A stretch of DNA of 64,000 nt from Chromobotia macracanthus (taxonomy: Eukaryota; Chordata; Actinopteri; Cypriniformes; Botiidae): contig JAZGTH010000002.1 of assembly GCA_036877525.1 (NCBI GenBank), positions 5,123,501 to 5,187,500 of the forward strand. Reading direction: 5' to 3'. The translations under genes were made by a program, and so were the position numbers. The notes beneath the pieces were generated by a model that was not told where the DNA came from, searched no databases, and saw nothing but the letters and a program-made list of their open reading frames with translations. Below, in pieces: positions 36,851-50,165 of the stretch; position 1 is the stretch's first letter, and every line of letters starts with the position of its first letter.

Positions 36851-38279
36851 AAAACTCAACACACTGTGGACCAGCTTGTCTTTGTCCGCAGGGCTTTCAG
36901 ACATTTAATTTAAAAAGTAAAATCTGTTGAACTTAAACCCAAAGAGAAAAGTTTTAGAAAAGTTCTGTGGTGACTAACTTCCTCCATTGATTAGATGGTT
37001 TTAAACTTACAGCCTGTAGTTCATTTGAAAACTAATTGTTAAGTCTAATTGTGTGGAAAATGGCAAGAACAGTTAGTACATTTGGTGAAGGGTTGAACAA
37101 ACCTAAGTTCTGAACATAGGGAATAGACTTTATTTGAGGAAAAACAGAAAGAAAGCATTCATTTTTATCTCAGAAACTGATATTGATAATTTAAGATACT
37201 TCATCTGATGTTAAGTTTTGCAATAACATTAGATGAATCATCATCTAGGATCGAGTAATCCCAAACTGATGCAGTATGTGTGCTACAAAGTGCACCTTTT
37301 GTGCTTCCATTATGTCACTGTGGTACATAGCTAAAGGCCAGTCTGTATTTCGGGGTAAAGTACATTCCACCTGTGTGAGTTGGAGAATTTGCTTTGTACA
37401 CTTTACACAATGTAGTTTTGAAAGAGATTTGGAAATGAGATTTGAGGGTATATTGACAGGTTCAAATGATAAATTAAATTTTAAACATATTCTCTTTTCC
37501 CACAAGAAGTAAAACATATCTCTGTATAAAGGAAAATGAACTGACAGGAAGAAGATATGGTTTCATAGGCAGTGTCCTTATGGGGCTGTACAAGTGGGAA
37601 AAGAGGAATTTAAGAATTGAAAAAGAAGACGATTCTCTCATTATCAACCCCAGCACGCTCCCACAAGTATACCAAATGAAGATTTAGTGATTGTGCAGTT
37701 CTGTGTTCTGGGTCGTGAATTGGTGCATATGAAACGGAAATGTCATTTTTAATCACAATTAATGTGGCTCTTATAGTAAAACTGGTGAGAGGTGCCTGAG
37801 GCAGGTGGCAAAGGTCCCTGTCTGTTAGGCTCCATCTGTCTTCCTTCTTCCCAGAGTAATTTCTTATTCCAGAGGTGTAAGAGAAGAAATGCTCACCTTA
37901 GTCACTGAAAGAAAAGGAGCATAACCTATAGGTAAGAGAAACAAGATTTCTATGATGTCTCAATTGTTTCAGCTAGACAATAATGAGATTAAAGGGAAAG
38001 CAAATTAAGAATGTGTGTTACATGTATAGAAGATTATCCACCCATAAGAAATAACAATCACAGATGAGATCACTTTTAACTATCAATAGTTTCTCTTAGA
38101 CATTAATAAACCTACATGGAGAGCAAATTGACAACATTGGTGACATAAACAGTGTAACTCCTGTACAATACACTACTGAATGTTTTGCATATTTACACCT
38201 AAGATCTACTTGCATTTCTCACCTTTGTGTCATTCTGCTCCCACCTATTGGGCATTCATCTCAAACTGGATTGGTTTGT

Positions 38280-38400
38280 CCTTAAAAGAATGTTTTGGGT
38301 TCAATACAAGTTAAGCTTTATTGACCAAGTCTGTGGCACAATGTCAATTACCACAGAAAATAATTTCAACTTATACCTCAGTTTAAGAAACAAAAAGAAA
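38280..38400 (+). repeat. dispersed teleost repeat fragment
   Basis: TTTTGGGTTCAATACAAGTT followed by AAGCTTTATTGACC and GTGGCACAATGTCAATTACC matches a repeat that I remember as very common in cyprinid genomes. Flanks are not defined. Confidence 0.5.
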
Positions 38401-39262
38401 GTAGCTATAGTCTCCACCTTCTCAGATATTCCAATTGAGAAAAGTCCCTAGTAATCTCACGCAATCACACTGTGAAGAAAAATTGAAGAAAATGTATAAA
38501 ATCTTTGAAGAAACATCTAAAAAAATACTGACACTTAAAAAAAGCATAACTCAGAACTATCTCAAGCCTCCAAAGTTATAAGGAAAACAACTTCAGATCA
38601 CTAAAATTATGCTGACAGAAAAACCAGAAAGCAGAAGATTTGAGATAAAACTTAAATAATCTCAGTGTATCTCTTATAGTATGTCAGAACAGATCTCAAC
38701 AGTGTCTTGTCAAACTGTACACAGATTTGCTAAGAAACCAAACCCTGCAATTAGGAATTGCAGCTTTAAATGTGAACATTTCTTGTGAAATTCTTCAAAG
38801 GCCATGTTATCTGAGCTGCTATTTGATATCCACATATACTCTTGCGATTTGTTGACAATGGTCTCATCTGTGAATATTCATTTTACCCAAGTAATTTAGA
38901 AGGAACATCAAAGTTAATATGTATATGAATATTTCAATAAAACTTCTGAGTAATACTTTTAAGAGCAACGTATCTGTTTTACAGCAAATGAAAACTCTAG
39001 CACTGAATCAAACAAGAGTTTAACCAGCAAACAGAGAGTGCTGACAAAGAGTGCAGATGGTTGAACTAGGTGCTGTGCAGTGTTATCCATAATAAAAGGT
39101 TTGTGCAGTGCATTGTGTTGAGCTGATGTGTGTGTGAACACAGACTCATTTGAGAGGGTGAAATTGAAATGGGCTGGCAGAGGAAGGTTTTCAAGTGAGC
39201 ATGAATCAGAGGGTGTCAGAGATCAGTGTTTGCGTCAGCATGCTTGCTCTGACTCTCAGTGC

Positions 39263-39295
39263 ATGTGTGTGTGTGTGTGTGTTTGTGTGTGTGTG
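39263..39295. repeat. (GT)n microsatellite
   Basis: GT repeats with one TTT interruption. Confidence 0.95.
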
Positions 39296-39689
39296 GAGGG
39301 TCAACCTAAGACATCCTCGATATCTGGAGCATGTACCATTCTTCAGCCAAGACTGTCTTTCAATAATGGCATATACTGCAGAATATGCCTAGATAAAACA
39401 CATTAATGCACATTAATGCCAAGATCAGATGCAGCTTCTGCGTCAGTTAGGTCAAAAATGACTAAGCAATTATGTTTTTTCTTTTTTCTCTATTAGCGTG
39501 TAAGTTAGCAACATTTGTGGGTATGTGTGCTAGTATATGCGTTTCCTTTAGGTGTAACTTCCATGAGGTTCTGTGAGTATTTTTTTTTACTACCTGACTA
39601 AAATCACTGATAGAGGTGTCCTGATGAATCACACCGGTCTCTGTGACAGCCATAGACAAAAAAAGTGATTGAATGTGGTGCAGTATAAT

Positions 39690-39765
39690 TTTATATGTTT
39701 GGTGAAAGTGAGACTGAGAAAATAATGACAAAAGATAATTTTTGGGTAAGCTACTCCTTTAATTA
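39690..39765 (-). repeat. fragment of the TTAAAGG(A/G)ATAGTTCACCC-type MITE
   Basis: On the minus strand the sequence starts TTAAAGGAGTAGCTTACCCA and continues AAAATTATCTTTTGTCATTA, like the left end of the MITE at 7211. The opposite end was not located. Confidence 0.45.
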
Positions 39766-41032
39766 AATAAACACATAAACTTCTATTAAACTATGTTCTA
39801 CAGCCCATTATTAAATAATAATGTAACCTGCCTAATTTACAGTCGCAGAAACTGTGTGTAATGATTTAGAGACCTAAGGGAGTTTTAAAGGAGAGCAAAG
39901 TTTAAAGTTTGTCTACAGATTTTGTGTTCCATTGTATTCCTCTCTGTGGAGATGTAGAGTTTTATAAAAGCATCAGAATTGAATTTCACTGTTTCTCCAG
40001 TGATGATTTTATTGCAGAATCTCAATCACTGTTTTATCACCTTTGCCTTCAGCAGAGGTTGAAAACAGTGCCACCCCTCCTTCAACCCCAAACAAACATT
40101 ACCTTCAGCAGTACTGGAACAACAAACCCATTAGAACAATCGAAAAATAACACCCATTTACACAATACAAGGTAAAACAATGAAGACTCTTGTGGGTTGA
40201 TGTTTAGGTGCTGGGTGAACCCGTATTAAAGGCAGAGACACAACAATAACATTTGCAGCATTTACTTACAGATTTGAACAACAATGTTCATGCTGCAGGC
40301 ATTGATATAAAATAAGTTGGTTACAGGAAACAGGCTATTCAATGTGTTTGTGTCTGTATATACACCTCAGTATGTACTATTAGTATGTGAGGCTTTAAAT
40401 TTGTCATGAAACGAAAGTTGTGACTGTCTTTTCTGCCCTGTGGTAACGCATGTATGCATTATATATGTGATGTGGCTTCTGGAATGTGATAAAACATACA
40501 ACAGGGCTTGATTTCATTTTTTAGGAATTGATTGAATAGTGGAAGTTGGAGGGATAGAAACTGCCTCGCTACTGAATAATCAATATAGTTTAAATTTTGA
40601 TTTCATGGTTACTTTAAGTCTAAGTAACAATACACAATAACAATGGTCACAGATTTAGGCATGGTCACACATTTGGGATCAGCATATAGGCGTGTGTACT
40701 ATGCGCACATGGCAGAAATGACAAGTTAGGATCCATTTCTGTGCACAGAATGAACACTTGTACACCAGTAGTGATTAACATCCAAAATAGTTTTTGGATA
40801 CATTTTTAAGTCTGTCGATTACTGTAATGGTTATAATTTGTTTGCTGATGACGGCTTTTAGTGAGCTGGCAATTAATTGCAGCTTTATTGTTCACTTAAC
40901 AAGCATTAATTAATCTGTTCATGTGTTCTGGAGTGGAAATCATTGATAAAGACCTTACTGGAAAAGGTTAAGTCCATTCATAAGTTCATTCCATGGGCTG
41001 TGACTGCCTCCTAAATATAAGCACTGATAAAG

Positions 41033-41034
<2 letters not shown>

Positions 41035-41075
<41 letters not shown>
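41035..41075. repeat. (TA)n microsatellite
   Basis: Uninterrupted alternating TA. Confidence 0.97.
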
Positions 41076-41078
<3 letters not shown>

Positions 41079-43382
41079 CAGTTACTTTTCTGTGGCAATG
41101 TGTATGTTTTTGTTTGTGATTTAGTTAAGTATGTTTGCCTATTCTATGTTTTTCCTGTTGCATTCTAGTAAAGTCTATTTTATATGCGCATCTGCATCAT
41201 GCATCCTTTGTATTTAACACCAATGACTCGTGACAAAGGCAGGGTAGATAAATTTTGTTGTTTTTTTCCAGAAATAATTTGCTGGTTATGCTGGTTGAGG
41301 GTCTCTTTACATCCCAATAGCAATCACTAAGCAAAGTGGTCTAAATATATTTTATAAATTTTTAACTTCTGTAAAAGCTGCAGGATCGTAAAATGTTTGA
41401 TCCAAAACAAAATCATATTTACAAAACACTCACAAAAGAGTTTTTACTTATAACAACTTAAAAGTTGCTCTTTTATAGCTCTGAAGACTTAATGGAGTTC
41501 TCAGTTAAATGTTCACTACATTTGTCAACATACATACAGGATTAACAGCTAAGATAACAAAAAGATTATTTGGTTAGAGTATTGCACTAATATTACTGAG
41601 AAGAATGTCACCCATGTATACATATTAAAACAATTTCACACAAGCATGGGCATATATCAGCTATGGCTATTGCTTTTAATGCATTTACTGCTAACAGCGT
41701 CTCTCTCTCATAAGGTTCATTACTATGCTTTTGGCCTACCTATTATAATTTAATTTGATTCCTGATTGTCAACCCCCTCCCTTTCACTAGCAGCAGATTC
41801 AAAAGTGTTGATGACTGCGGTAGGCCTGTCAGTCTTTATCTACCTAGGGAAATCTGTGTGTGTCTGTGTGTGTGGTCACATAATACACAAACACTACAGA
41901 CCCCAAAACTTCTGAATCAGTTCCAGGGGGACTTCTTTGTAGTAACAATGAAAAGGTTATAAATTCAATAAACCTGCAATATGCATCTTTTGTATTGACA
42001 TTGCCAAGAACAGATTGTGTTTTAAGATACAGAAGTTGTTTCTATATTTTTATTAATAAAAAATGTATGTATGAGTGAAGTGGAGAATCTATAAATGTAA
42101 AAATTCTTGCTTTTTGCTTCCAATGTTACCATTGTGCTGTTACAGGCCATAAAAAGCAAGAGTTTAACTAGATTTTGTTTAAAAGTTTGACATTTGTAAA
42201 TATATACATTGTATCACATGATGGAATACAGTATTTCAATGAGGCATAAATCCACTTGACTACACCGCATAAATTCAGTGTACTTTCAGCATTTTAAAGA
42301 GCTCATTCAGGCATCTGGACCGCAGTGATGGAGTGATGCTGTAAAGCCTCAGTGAAGTATGCAGGATCTCTGCAGTCTGCTGTGTCCTCCACAACCCAGC
42401 ACTCAGAATTCGCCTGTCAGATCGCAAATTGCAAATTGGGTTCAGCACAGTTTGTTTAGAGGGGTCATGTTTGTGCCATTACCAAATTTGCATAATTTAG
42501 TAGATACTAAATACTAAAACAAATCACACAGCATGTGCAAATAGACAATGCTATTAGCTATCGCAATGCATTCTTAGTAAATTTCCCCTCAGTGTTGTTG
42601 TATAGCTGTATACGTTTAATGAACACTCTAACTCTTCAAACACAATTCAAACAAGGGGCTCAGAAATAAAAAAAGTTTGCCTCAGTTTGTCTCTAATCAC
42701 ATTTGCCTACCTTTTTAATTTTACATGAGCCATGGCTAGCTGCTAACTTGCTGTGGTTCCCTGGAGAAAAGCAAGTTCTTAGATTAATTACTGAAATGAG
42801 AAACAATGTCCTCAATGGAGTCACCAAATGTGGTGGAGACAACAGTGAAATTGTTTCTGTCTGTAAACGAAAAGGGTCTTATTAAATCTGCAGCATTAAG
42901 ATTGACACTCTCTGCGGCCATTTTTGAAATACATTCAGGCAGATATTTTCAGTCATGATGGTGTAAATACTTGACTGGGGAAAGACCTACTAACCCTTAC
43001 CAAAAACAAATGTGCTTCCATGTTTAGGTTTCCTTTTCCTCTGTTTAGGAAAACGTTATATGTATAGGAGTGGTCTGTGTCTGCTATTTAATGTCTCTGG
43101 TTGCTATCAGAGGTGCAAATACATCAATACCCCAGAAAACAGTAGTTAGACTTGAACAACCAATGCCCATACCCACTGTCTGCCAAAGGTCTTCACTTCA
43201 CACCACCAATTAGACAAGATAAGATAGGAAGGATCCAATATCATCCTACAGGTGTAAAGGTTCTAGACTTTTTCCAGTCACCATTAATTATATACTTTGC
43301 ATTCAGAGTCAACAGCCCAAAAGGTGAGATCCATTTACCACTACAAAACGTTTACTTACTGTTTCCTGTGTACAATATGCTG

Positions 43383-43498
43383 TAGCAGTCTGGACTAGCA
43401 ACTGCAAGGTCATGGGTTGATTTTTTACGAAATAAGGATAGCTTAAATGCACTGAGTCATTAACGATAAAAGCCTTTCCTAAAAGCATTTATGTATGG
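43383..43498 (+). repeat. degenerate tRNA-derived SINE
   Basis: CTAGCAACTGCAAGGTCATG followed by GGTTGAT resembles the tRNA-like head (box B) of a cyprinid SINE. GCTTAAATGCACTG, CGATAAAAGCC and GCATTTATGTATG follow in the order of the SINE tail. Both head and tail are mutated, so this is an old copy. Confidence 0.55.
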
Positions 43499-43838
43499 TT
43501 TAAGACAGAGAAAGTTTTAGTTTTTAACCAGGGTTCTGTACCCTGTTTTGTCTCTCTATAATATACACACACAGCTGGCTGATTTTGCCAGTCTGGATGT
43601 AGTCTGGAACGCGCGCTGTGACAATTAGCGTTCCATCATTTGGTGTTGGCACGGCAGTGTAGACTTTCATTATCAGTGTAGCACACACGCTGGGACAGAG
43701 TCCCAAAAAGCAGATCAATTTCATCCATTAGAACACGTTCATAAACACACACAAATACATTTACACTTCTTATTTAATAACACACAAAAGGCTAATCAGA
43801 AAGAAATGCACACCTCAACAGAACATGCTAAATTCCTC

Positions 43839-44090
43839 TTAAAAGTATAGTTCAAACAACAATGAAAATTACATAATTATTTATTCATGCTTATGTCATG
43901 TCAAAGCTCAATATAAGTAGTCCAGATGATTTCTGTGCTATATTTCAAGTCATCTCAAGCCATAAGATAACCTTTAAGTTAACCAAAAACTGCTGTTTTC
44001 AGATCAAAGAGTCTATGAGTTAAACAAATCACAGTTACTTGTGGAAGCATGAACTGGCTCATTGAAAAGAAGTAGTTCAAAGAACTTTTT
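43839..44090 (+). repeat. degraded TTAAAGG-type MITE fragment
   Basis: Left-end sequence AAAGTATAGTTCAAACAACA and ATGAAAATTACATAATTATT, then AAGTAGTCCAGATGATTTCT, follow the order of the dispersed fish element whose short relative is at 7211. The right terminus was not identified. Confidence 0.4.
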
Positions 44091-44580
44091 CATCTCACCA
44101 ATTCAACTAATTCAAAGCATTCTCCTTGCATTTTCCACATTAAGACAACAGCAGACAAATTTGGAAAGCTGTGAGAGTATGTAAAGACATTTATAATTAC
44201 ACTATAAGGCAGAATAGCTTTTGGTGATTGTGCTATAAATGAAGAAGAAAGAAACCTTGTACAAGAATCTATATATTGGAACAACTTAACAAAAGGACTA
44301 AAAACAGATTGAAAATGAGCATTCACTCACTCTCAGACTAGTGATGGCTCACACAAAAAGCAAATGAGTAGTGTAGAGAACACAGCATTATAAAGAGCAC
44401 TGCCCAGCATTCCAGTCTATTATAGCCATACATCAGCTTAGTCACTGAGTTTGTTGAGCAAGAAGAAACCACCACATCAGCTGAAGGTCTCTGCACACAG
44501 ACACAAAACTGGAGATATTTAAAATTAAATTAACTGATATAACTAAATATACTGATATAACTGATATAAGTAATAACTAT

Positions 44581-44624
44581 ATAACTATATATATATATAG
44601 TTATATATATATATATATATATAT
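44581..44624. repeat. (TA)n with internal inverted symmetry
   Basis: ATAACTATATATATATATAG followed by TTATATATAT; AT-only foldback. Confidence 0.9.
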
Positions 44625-45795
44625 GTTTAAGTAAAACTGCTTAAAATGTATGCTAAAGTAAAAATAGGGCAAGCATAGCTTTGAAAAAGGTTTGAAATAA
44701 ACAAATTGTCTAATTTTATGATTGGCTAATAAAGGAGAAGAATCTATATTTATTTAATTTTCTGCCAACACTGGAAAATAATAATTCACTTGTAAATATT
44801 TACAGGTATAACTCCTCAGGACATGTGTGTGATACACCAAACAGCAGCTTTAATTAGACAAACCATGGAAAAAAGTACTTGATAATGTTTAACTAGACAG
44901 GTGATAGAAAACCTTTTTTAAACTTTGGTTACATAAAGCGCTATATACTATATGGAGCACTTATTGCAGGTGGGACAGAATGTGCAAAAAGTTTCATCAC
45001 ATTCAAAATACTGTAAAGTGCTCTCGACACTTTCATTAGAACACATGTACCAACAGACAAAAGTGCTTGATGTGCATCTCACATAGTTTCACAGAGCAGC
45101 ATGTACAGGAAAGTGTTTGCTCTCTGAAAGTCATGTAGCATTTCATTGCATTCACCTATTCACCAGCACCCATTAGTCAGACACATCAGAAGAAAAAATC
45201 TAAACAATCAAATTTCACATGGCCCCTCTCAGCTTACATGAAGTATATTGTCAATTATTGCCGTTTTGACTCAAACTACTGAGTTCAAGTTCTTGTGAAA
45301 ACATCAAAATAGCAGTTTCTCTTTTAAAATTTTAGGCCTGCTATTAAAATATGAGGATATTCATAATGCTAAGCATGGAAAAAAGACAGATAAACAATGA
45401 CAAGTGGGTAAAGTGGGATCATTCAGATCGCTTTCAAAACTGTGGGTTGGTTATGATTTGGTGTCTCTGTTTGTGGTAAAGATACAAAGATCTTTAGAGG
45501 AAAACTGGTGTTGTATCTGATTGGTTGGCACAAATGTCTCCTGCACAGAGCTGTCATTTCTAATCAGATTTTTGAGGCAAGTGGACTCCAGGAAAAATTA
45601 CCAAAAAACTAAATCTATCCTCACTCAAGTCGGTCCAAACTCAAGAAAAAAAACAGTTAATTCTCTTGGAGTAAAATGTCAGAGCTTCTTTTTTCCTTAC
45701 AATTGCCTATAAACTTAAAGATTTGATCCCACGTCCCCATCGTACTACACTCTCTCTTCTTACACTTACAGAAAGAACTGTAGAACTAAGTAGTT

Positions 45796-45870
45796 GAAAA
45801 ATGTTTCAGAAAAATGTTTCAGAAAAATGTTTCAGAAAAATGTTTCAGAAATGTGTTTCAGAAATGTTTC
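45796..45870. repeat. 13-bp tandem repeat
   Basis: Nearly six copies of GAAAAATGTTTCA, the last two slightly changed (GAAATGTGTTTCA, GAAATGTTTCG). Confidence 0.93.
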
Positions 45871-46007
45871 GGCCCTTACCATAACTGCGAGCTTCAACTC
45901 TCTGGTAAACAGTAACAAGGGTGTTAGTTCTGCCTTATCAGTTTAGCTACAACAGCCTTTACTAGCATAACAGAGCTAGTGTGTGAAAGCTGTGCATGTG
46001 TAAACCT

Positions 46008-46070
46008 CACTTCTTGTTAGAGCGCATGTCTCCCTTGTCTGGATGATCATGAGTTCACATCCCACTCAGA
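46008..46070 (+). repeat. tRNA-like SINE head remnant
   Basis: GTTAGAGCGCATGTCTCC (box A-like) and GATCATGAGTTCACATCCCA (box B-like, degenerate) are spaced as in a tRNA-derived SINE head. No cloverleaf convincing enough for a functional tRNA gene. Confidence 0.4.
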
Positions 46071-46078
46071 TTACATAA

Positions 46079-46709
46079 GGGACTTTTGCACTGCAGGAAT
46101 GTTTTCGTAATTCCTAGAACTATTAGCAGAAGTTTCTGATTCTTGGCATGTTCGCACTGCAGAAACTAGGAACAATTTTAGTTCTAGGAACACCTTTTAG
46201 AGGAACTACATTAACTCCTACTTCAGAGTAGGGTCTAACTAAAGTTCCTGTGAACTACCATTGATGTAATGGTATGCTGACTGGCCGAACACATGCCAGC
46301 AATATTTAAAGTGTTACAAAAACATACAGAAAGCTAATAGAAACAGCTTTTACCTATCATGTGTCTGCTGCGTTTTTCTTTTCTCTGCCTCAAAGATATG
46401 CTGCACTTCAAGTTGTCATAGGAGATTTTGTCTCTAAGGCATCAATTGCCCTTTTAATTGTAACTCATACATCTACATTCCATGTCTATTATCACAAAAT
46501 TCATGAAAAAATAAAAACACTGCTTTAATTACGGCATCCTGCAGTTTATGTTTTCTGAAAGCACTGCTGTCTGCCAGCCTGAGTTACTTCAGAGGTACTA
46601 CTGCTGTTTTGAATGCAACCAGGAAAAAGGCCGGGGGAAAATTTAGTTCTCAGAGAATCGTCCTGGTTTTCAGTTTCTAGTTCATAGAACTATCCAGTGC
46701 AAAAGGGGC
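46079..46709. mobile_element. 631-bp non-autonomous DNA transposon, Harbinger-like ends
   Basis: The left end GGGACTTTTGCACTGCAGGA is mirrored on the other strand by GCCCCTTTTGCACTGGATAG. Sub-terminal TTCCTAGAACTA / TAGTTCTATGAACT motifs are also inverted. Flanks are TAA on the left and TAT on the right, close to the 3-bp T(A/T)A target of PIF/Harbinger elements. No transposase frame inside. Confidence 0.55.
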
Positions 46710-48699
46710 TATTTTACCATAATAACAGCAGCATCAGTTTTGCCTTCAAGACCGGTTCAGATAATAAGAGATTTGCTGTTATTTCATTTTATACATTTAA
46801 GATGCAATGTTATAAACCATTTAAAAGTTCCACACACACACAGAGTATTCATTGTAGTTCTTAAAAAGTGATTTCTGTTACAGACAATATCTCCCTTTGA
46901 ATTAAGCATTGTAACTGCAGATCATTTTTATGCTCAAACAGCAACAATGAAAAAGAGAACATGCATAATAGAACCTCTTTAATGTCTAATTGTATTTAGA
47001 AACAAATGTAAGAATGACAAGAATCCTCAGAATAAAATGTGTAGCAGTTAATCCATGAAGTGTTTAATTAAACGTGTCAAAATGAGTTGTTCAGAAAGAG
47101 CCTCTGGGAAATATTTTAATTACAGGATACATTTTCTGCTTATTTGTGTCCAATTATACCATTTCTCTTTTGAACTACTAAAGCATGAAGTGAGATGAAT
47201 TAAATTTTAGTCAGGGATCATCACTAAAAACTAGATTTAATAAATGCTACACTAGATTAAAATATTACATCTAGTACTGAAGCCATTATATCTGATAATG
47301 CCAGGCATTATAATACTTTTCTCAATAACCCAACTAATAGGTAACAGTGGAATAGTCTTTCATTAAACTCTGCAGTACATCTAATAGCTAGTCTCAATAG
47401 GGGAAAATAGGACAGTAATGTTGTTTCTGAGTTGAAGTCTACTGTAGTGCAATACAATATTAAATCACACCCTCACAGGTTTAACCATGTAACTACATTG
47501 AAGATAATTGTAGAAGGCCTCTGTCCATCCTTTCAACACCAGTGTTATTTTATTGCTCAGTTTCTCTCAGCATTTGACAATATCGACAACAACGACTCAT
47601 CGACCAAGCACTTGGATTATGTTTGTTCTGCCAAATGCTCCAAACAGGCACCTTTATTCTGCTGCTGTTTTGAAATGATTTCACAATGCACTAATGAATT
47701 GTGTGGGATATAGGTGCTTATTCAAAAGGGGCTCTAATCCTTGTATCAAAGTCCATTATCCCCATTATGACACACTGTTTTTTACTCAGTCAGAAAACAG
47801 AAATGTTAAAAAAGTCTCTTTGTAAAGATTAACAACATCAGGGGCTAGTCTTTAGTGGACATTTTTAATGACAGAAACTGTCATCCAAGTTAATTATCAA
47901 AAAGCACAAATATTAATATTATCAAAACCCTTGACAGAAGTATTGTTAGGAAATTTGGCCTTGCTTGAAGATGGCAGGAATTTCCATCCGACATCCACCC
48001 ACACATTCCCACATTTACACACACCAATTTCTTGATGTAAGGAGAAGTACTGTGACAGAATAATGTGGCATTCCAGACAAAGCAAACATAAACAAAACAT
48101 TTTGTAAAAGAATGTTTACATTTGCAAAATATTATATTACTGGAAATCTATATAAAAATAGTAAATTATATTAGGTTAGTCACCATCATATTTGAAATGA
48201 TGACAAATAACACTTCTCATTCAAGCTGAAGTGCCGATCCATTAATTATTTTCAAGAAGGAGATCAGAGTTCTGAGATGTCTATAATGCAGCATATGGGA
48301 CTCTACCTGAGGACTATTTGACAAATGTTTGGGTTGCAGGTTGTGTTTTAACGGTGGACAAATAAATAGTGTTAAGTCTTTATTTCAGAAATAGAGACAA
48401 GGTTGCAAGCAAGGGACACCAAGATAAAGAATAAACAGTCACGATGGAGGAGCGTGATTTACTCTCCTAACAGAAAAGACTTTCATGCACTCAAGTTTGT
48501 TTGTCCTACTTCCACATCCACACTTTAGCGGAGAAGCAGCTGACTACTGTTTCAGAGGTGTTGTGGGAGATTATATCTCTATGGCTTTAGATACCCTGTG
48601 ATCCTGTTCAACACAGCATCCACAGATCCACAATGTCAACAGAAAACAATTAAAGGAGAAGGTTTAAAAAAACACTTCCTGTCCTTATTTTGGAAGATT

Positions 48700-49090
48700 C
48701 AGCTAAACCTAACTTGGTGATTGAGGTGTTTTGGAACATTAGCTAGTTTGGTTTCTACCTAGTATGGATCTGGCTTAGCTAGCAGACCAGCAACAAATCA
48801 GCTACCATGTTATAAAAATCAGTGTGTCACATGGAAATAATTAGTAACACTTTACAATAAGATTCAATTTGTAACATTAGTTAACTACCTTAGTTAACCT
48901 TAGTTAACTAACATTAACAAAGAGTAATAAATGCTGTAAAAATATTATTAATTCATAGTTCATGTTAGATTAGTTGTTAACTAATGTTAACAAATGAAAC
49001 CTTATTGTAAAGTTTTACCAATTTTTGTTCTAGCAGAGCCCTATACCAGTCAACCAGCTTGGACCAGTAAGAAACCAGCTACCATGTTCC
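48700..49090. repeat. AACCAGC-type repeat interrupted by a younger MITE
   Basis: CAGCTACCATGTTATAAAAA on the left and CAGCTACCATGTTCCAAAAC on the right flank the MITE at 48844-49018, with AGCAGACCAGCAAC and TCAACCAGCTTGGACCAGTA nearby. The paired phrases suggest one older repeat, or two adjacent ones, into which the MITE inserted. Confidence 0.4.
48844..49018. mobile_element. 175-bp MITE with GTAACACTTTACAATAAG termini
   Basis: The left end GTAACACTTTACAATAAG and right end CTTATTGTAAAGTTTTAC are inverted repeats with one mismatch. The interior consists of TTAGTTAACTAACATTAACA-type motifs. It matches a very abundant cyprinid non-autonomous DNA transposon. A target duplication is not clear. 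Confidence 0.75.
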
Positions 49091-49683
49091 AAAACACAGC
49101 TTGATCCTGAAAATTTGTCAGCAGTGATCTGGTTAACTAACACCTATTAACCCAGAACACCTAAGGTATTCTGGGGACCATCAGTATAAGATTTTAGCTA
49201 CAGTTATAGCTATGATAATATTTAACATGTAAACCATAAAGCAATTGAATAGGTCATCATCTACCGTTTAGGTTAAGGAGTACTTTCAAGTGTACTCAAA
49301 AACAAATGCACTTAACTACAAATTGGAAATGCTATATCCACTTGTGGACCTACTTACAAATCTAGGACAGTGATAAAATATCAGATGCATATTTCCATAA
49401 AAGTCACACATTATAATAACGTGCATCTAGGGCAATGAGAATAAAGAAACAAAGTTTTGTTTAAAGCTTAAATATGAAGTTTCAGATCTGTTCTGGTTTG
49501 GTGAATTCCATATAGGTTTACTACTGCTGGAATCTGGTAACACCTTATCAGGGTACACATCCATAAAAGCAACTTAACAGAAAACAGTCCTCTACTAATT
49601 CTTCTAAAAAATTACCTTATATAGATTCACTATTGGTGGAATTGTTGTATGTTAAATTTAGCTACATAATGTGCAATACTAAT

Positions 49684-50165
49684 ATAAATGGTTAGTCCAC
49701 CCTAAAATTAGAATTCTGTCATAAATTACTCACGCTCATGTTGTTCCACACCTGTACGACTTTTCATTTATCTTCGGAATACAAATCAAGATATTTTTAA
49801 TGAAATCCGAGAGCTTTCTGATCCCCCATACACAGCAACGCAACAGCTACTTTCAAGGACCAGAACGATAGTAAAAATATCATTAAAGTAGTCCATGTGA
49901 CTACTGTGATTCAACTGTAATGTTATGAAGCAATGAGAATACTTATTGTGTGCAAAAACACAAAATTAACAGCTTTATTAAAAAAATTCTCTTCCATGTC
50001 AGTCTCTGATGCACATTCACCATGACACATGCATGTGGTGCTGACATAGGAGTCAGCATTCTGACATAGGACCAAGAAAGTAAAAAGGTGCAAGTCAACC
50101 TCTGTTGAAATCTGCAGACATATTTGGGAAGACCGTGTTATGTACAGCACGTCTTTCACTACTTG
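49684..50165 (+). mobile_element. non-autonomous DNA transposon copy, cyprinid family
   Basis: GGTTAGTCCACCCTAAAATT at the left end, then CTCATGTTGTTCCACACCTG, AATCCGAGAGCTTTCTGATC and TAGTCCATGTGACTACTGTG follow the order of an element that I remember as common in zebrafish. The right end was not recognised. Confidence 0.5.

Noticed and set aside
46008..46070. Functional tRNA gene
   Set aside because: The box B is degenerate and no convincing cloverleaf can be drawn; a SINE head is more likely.
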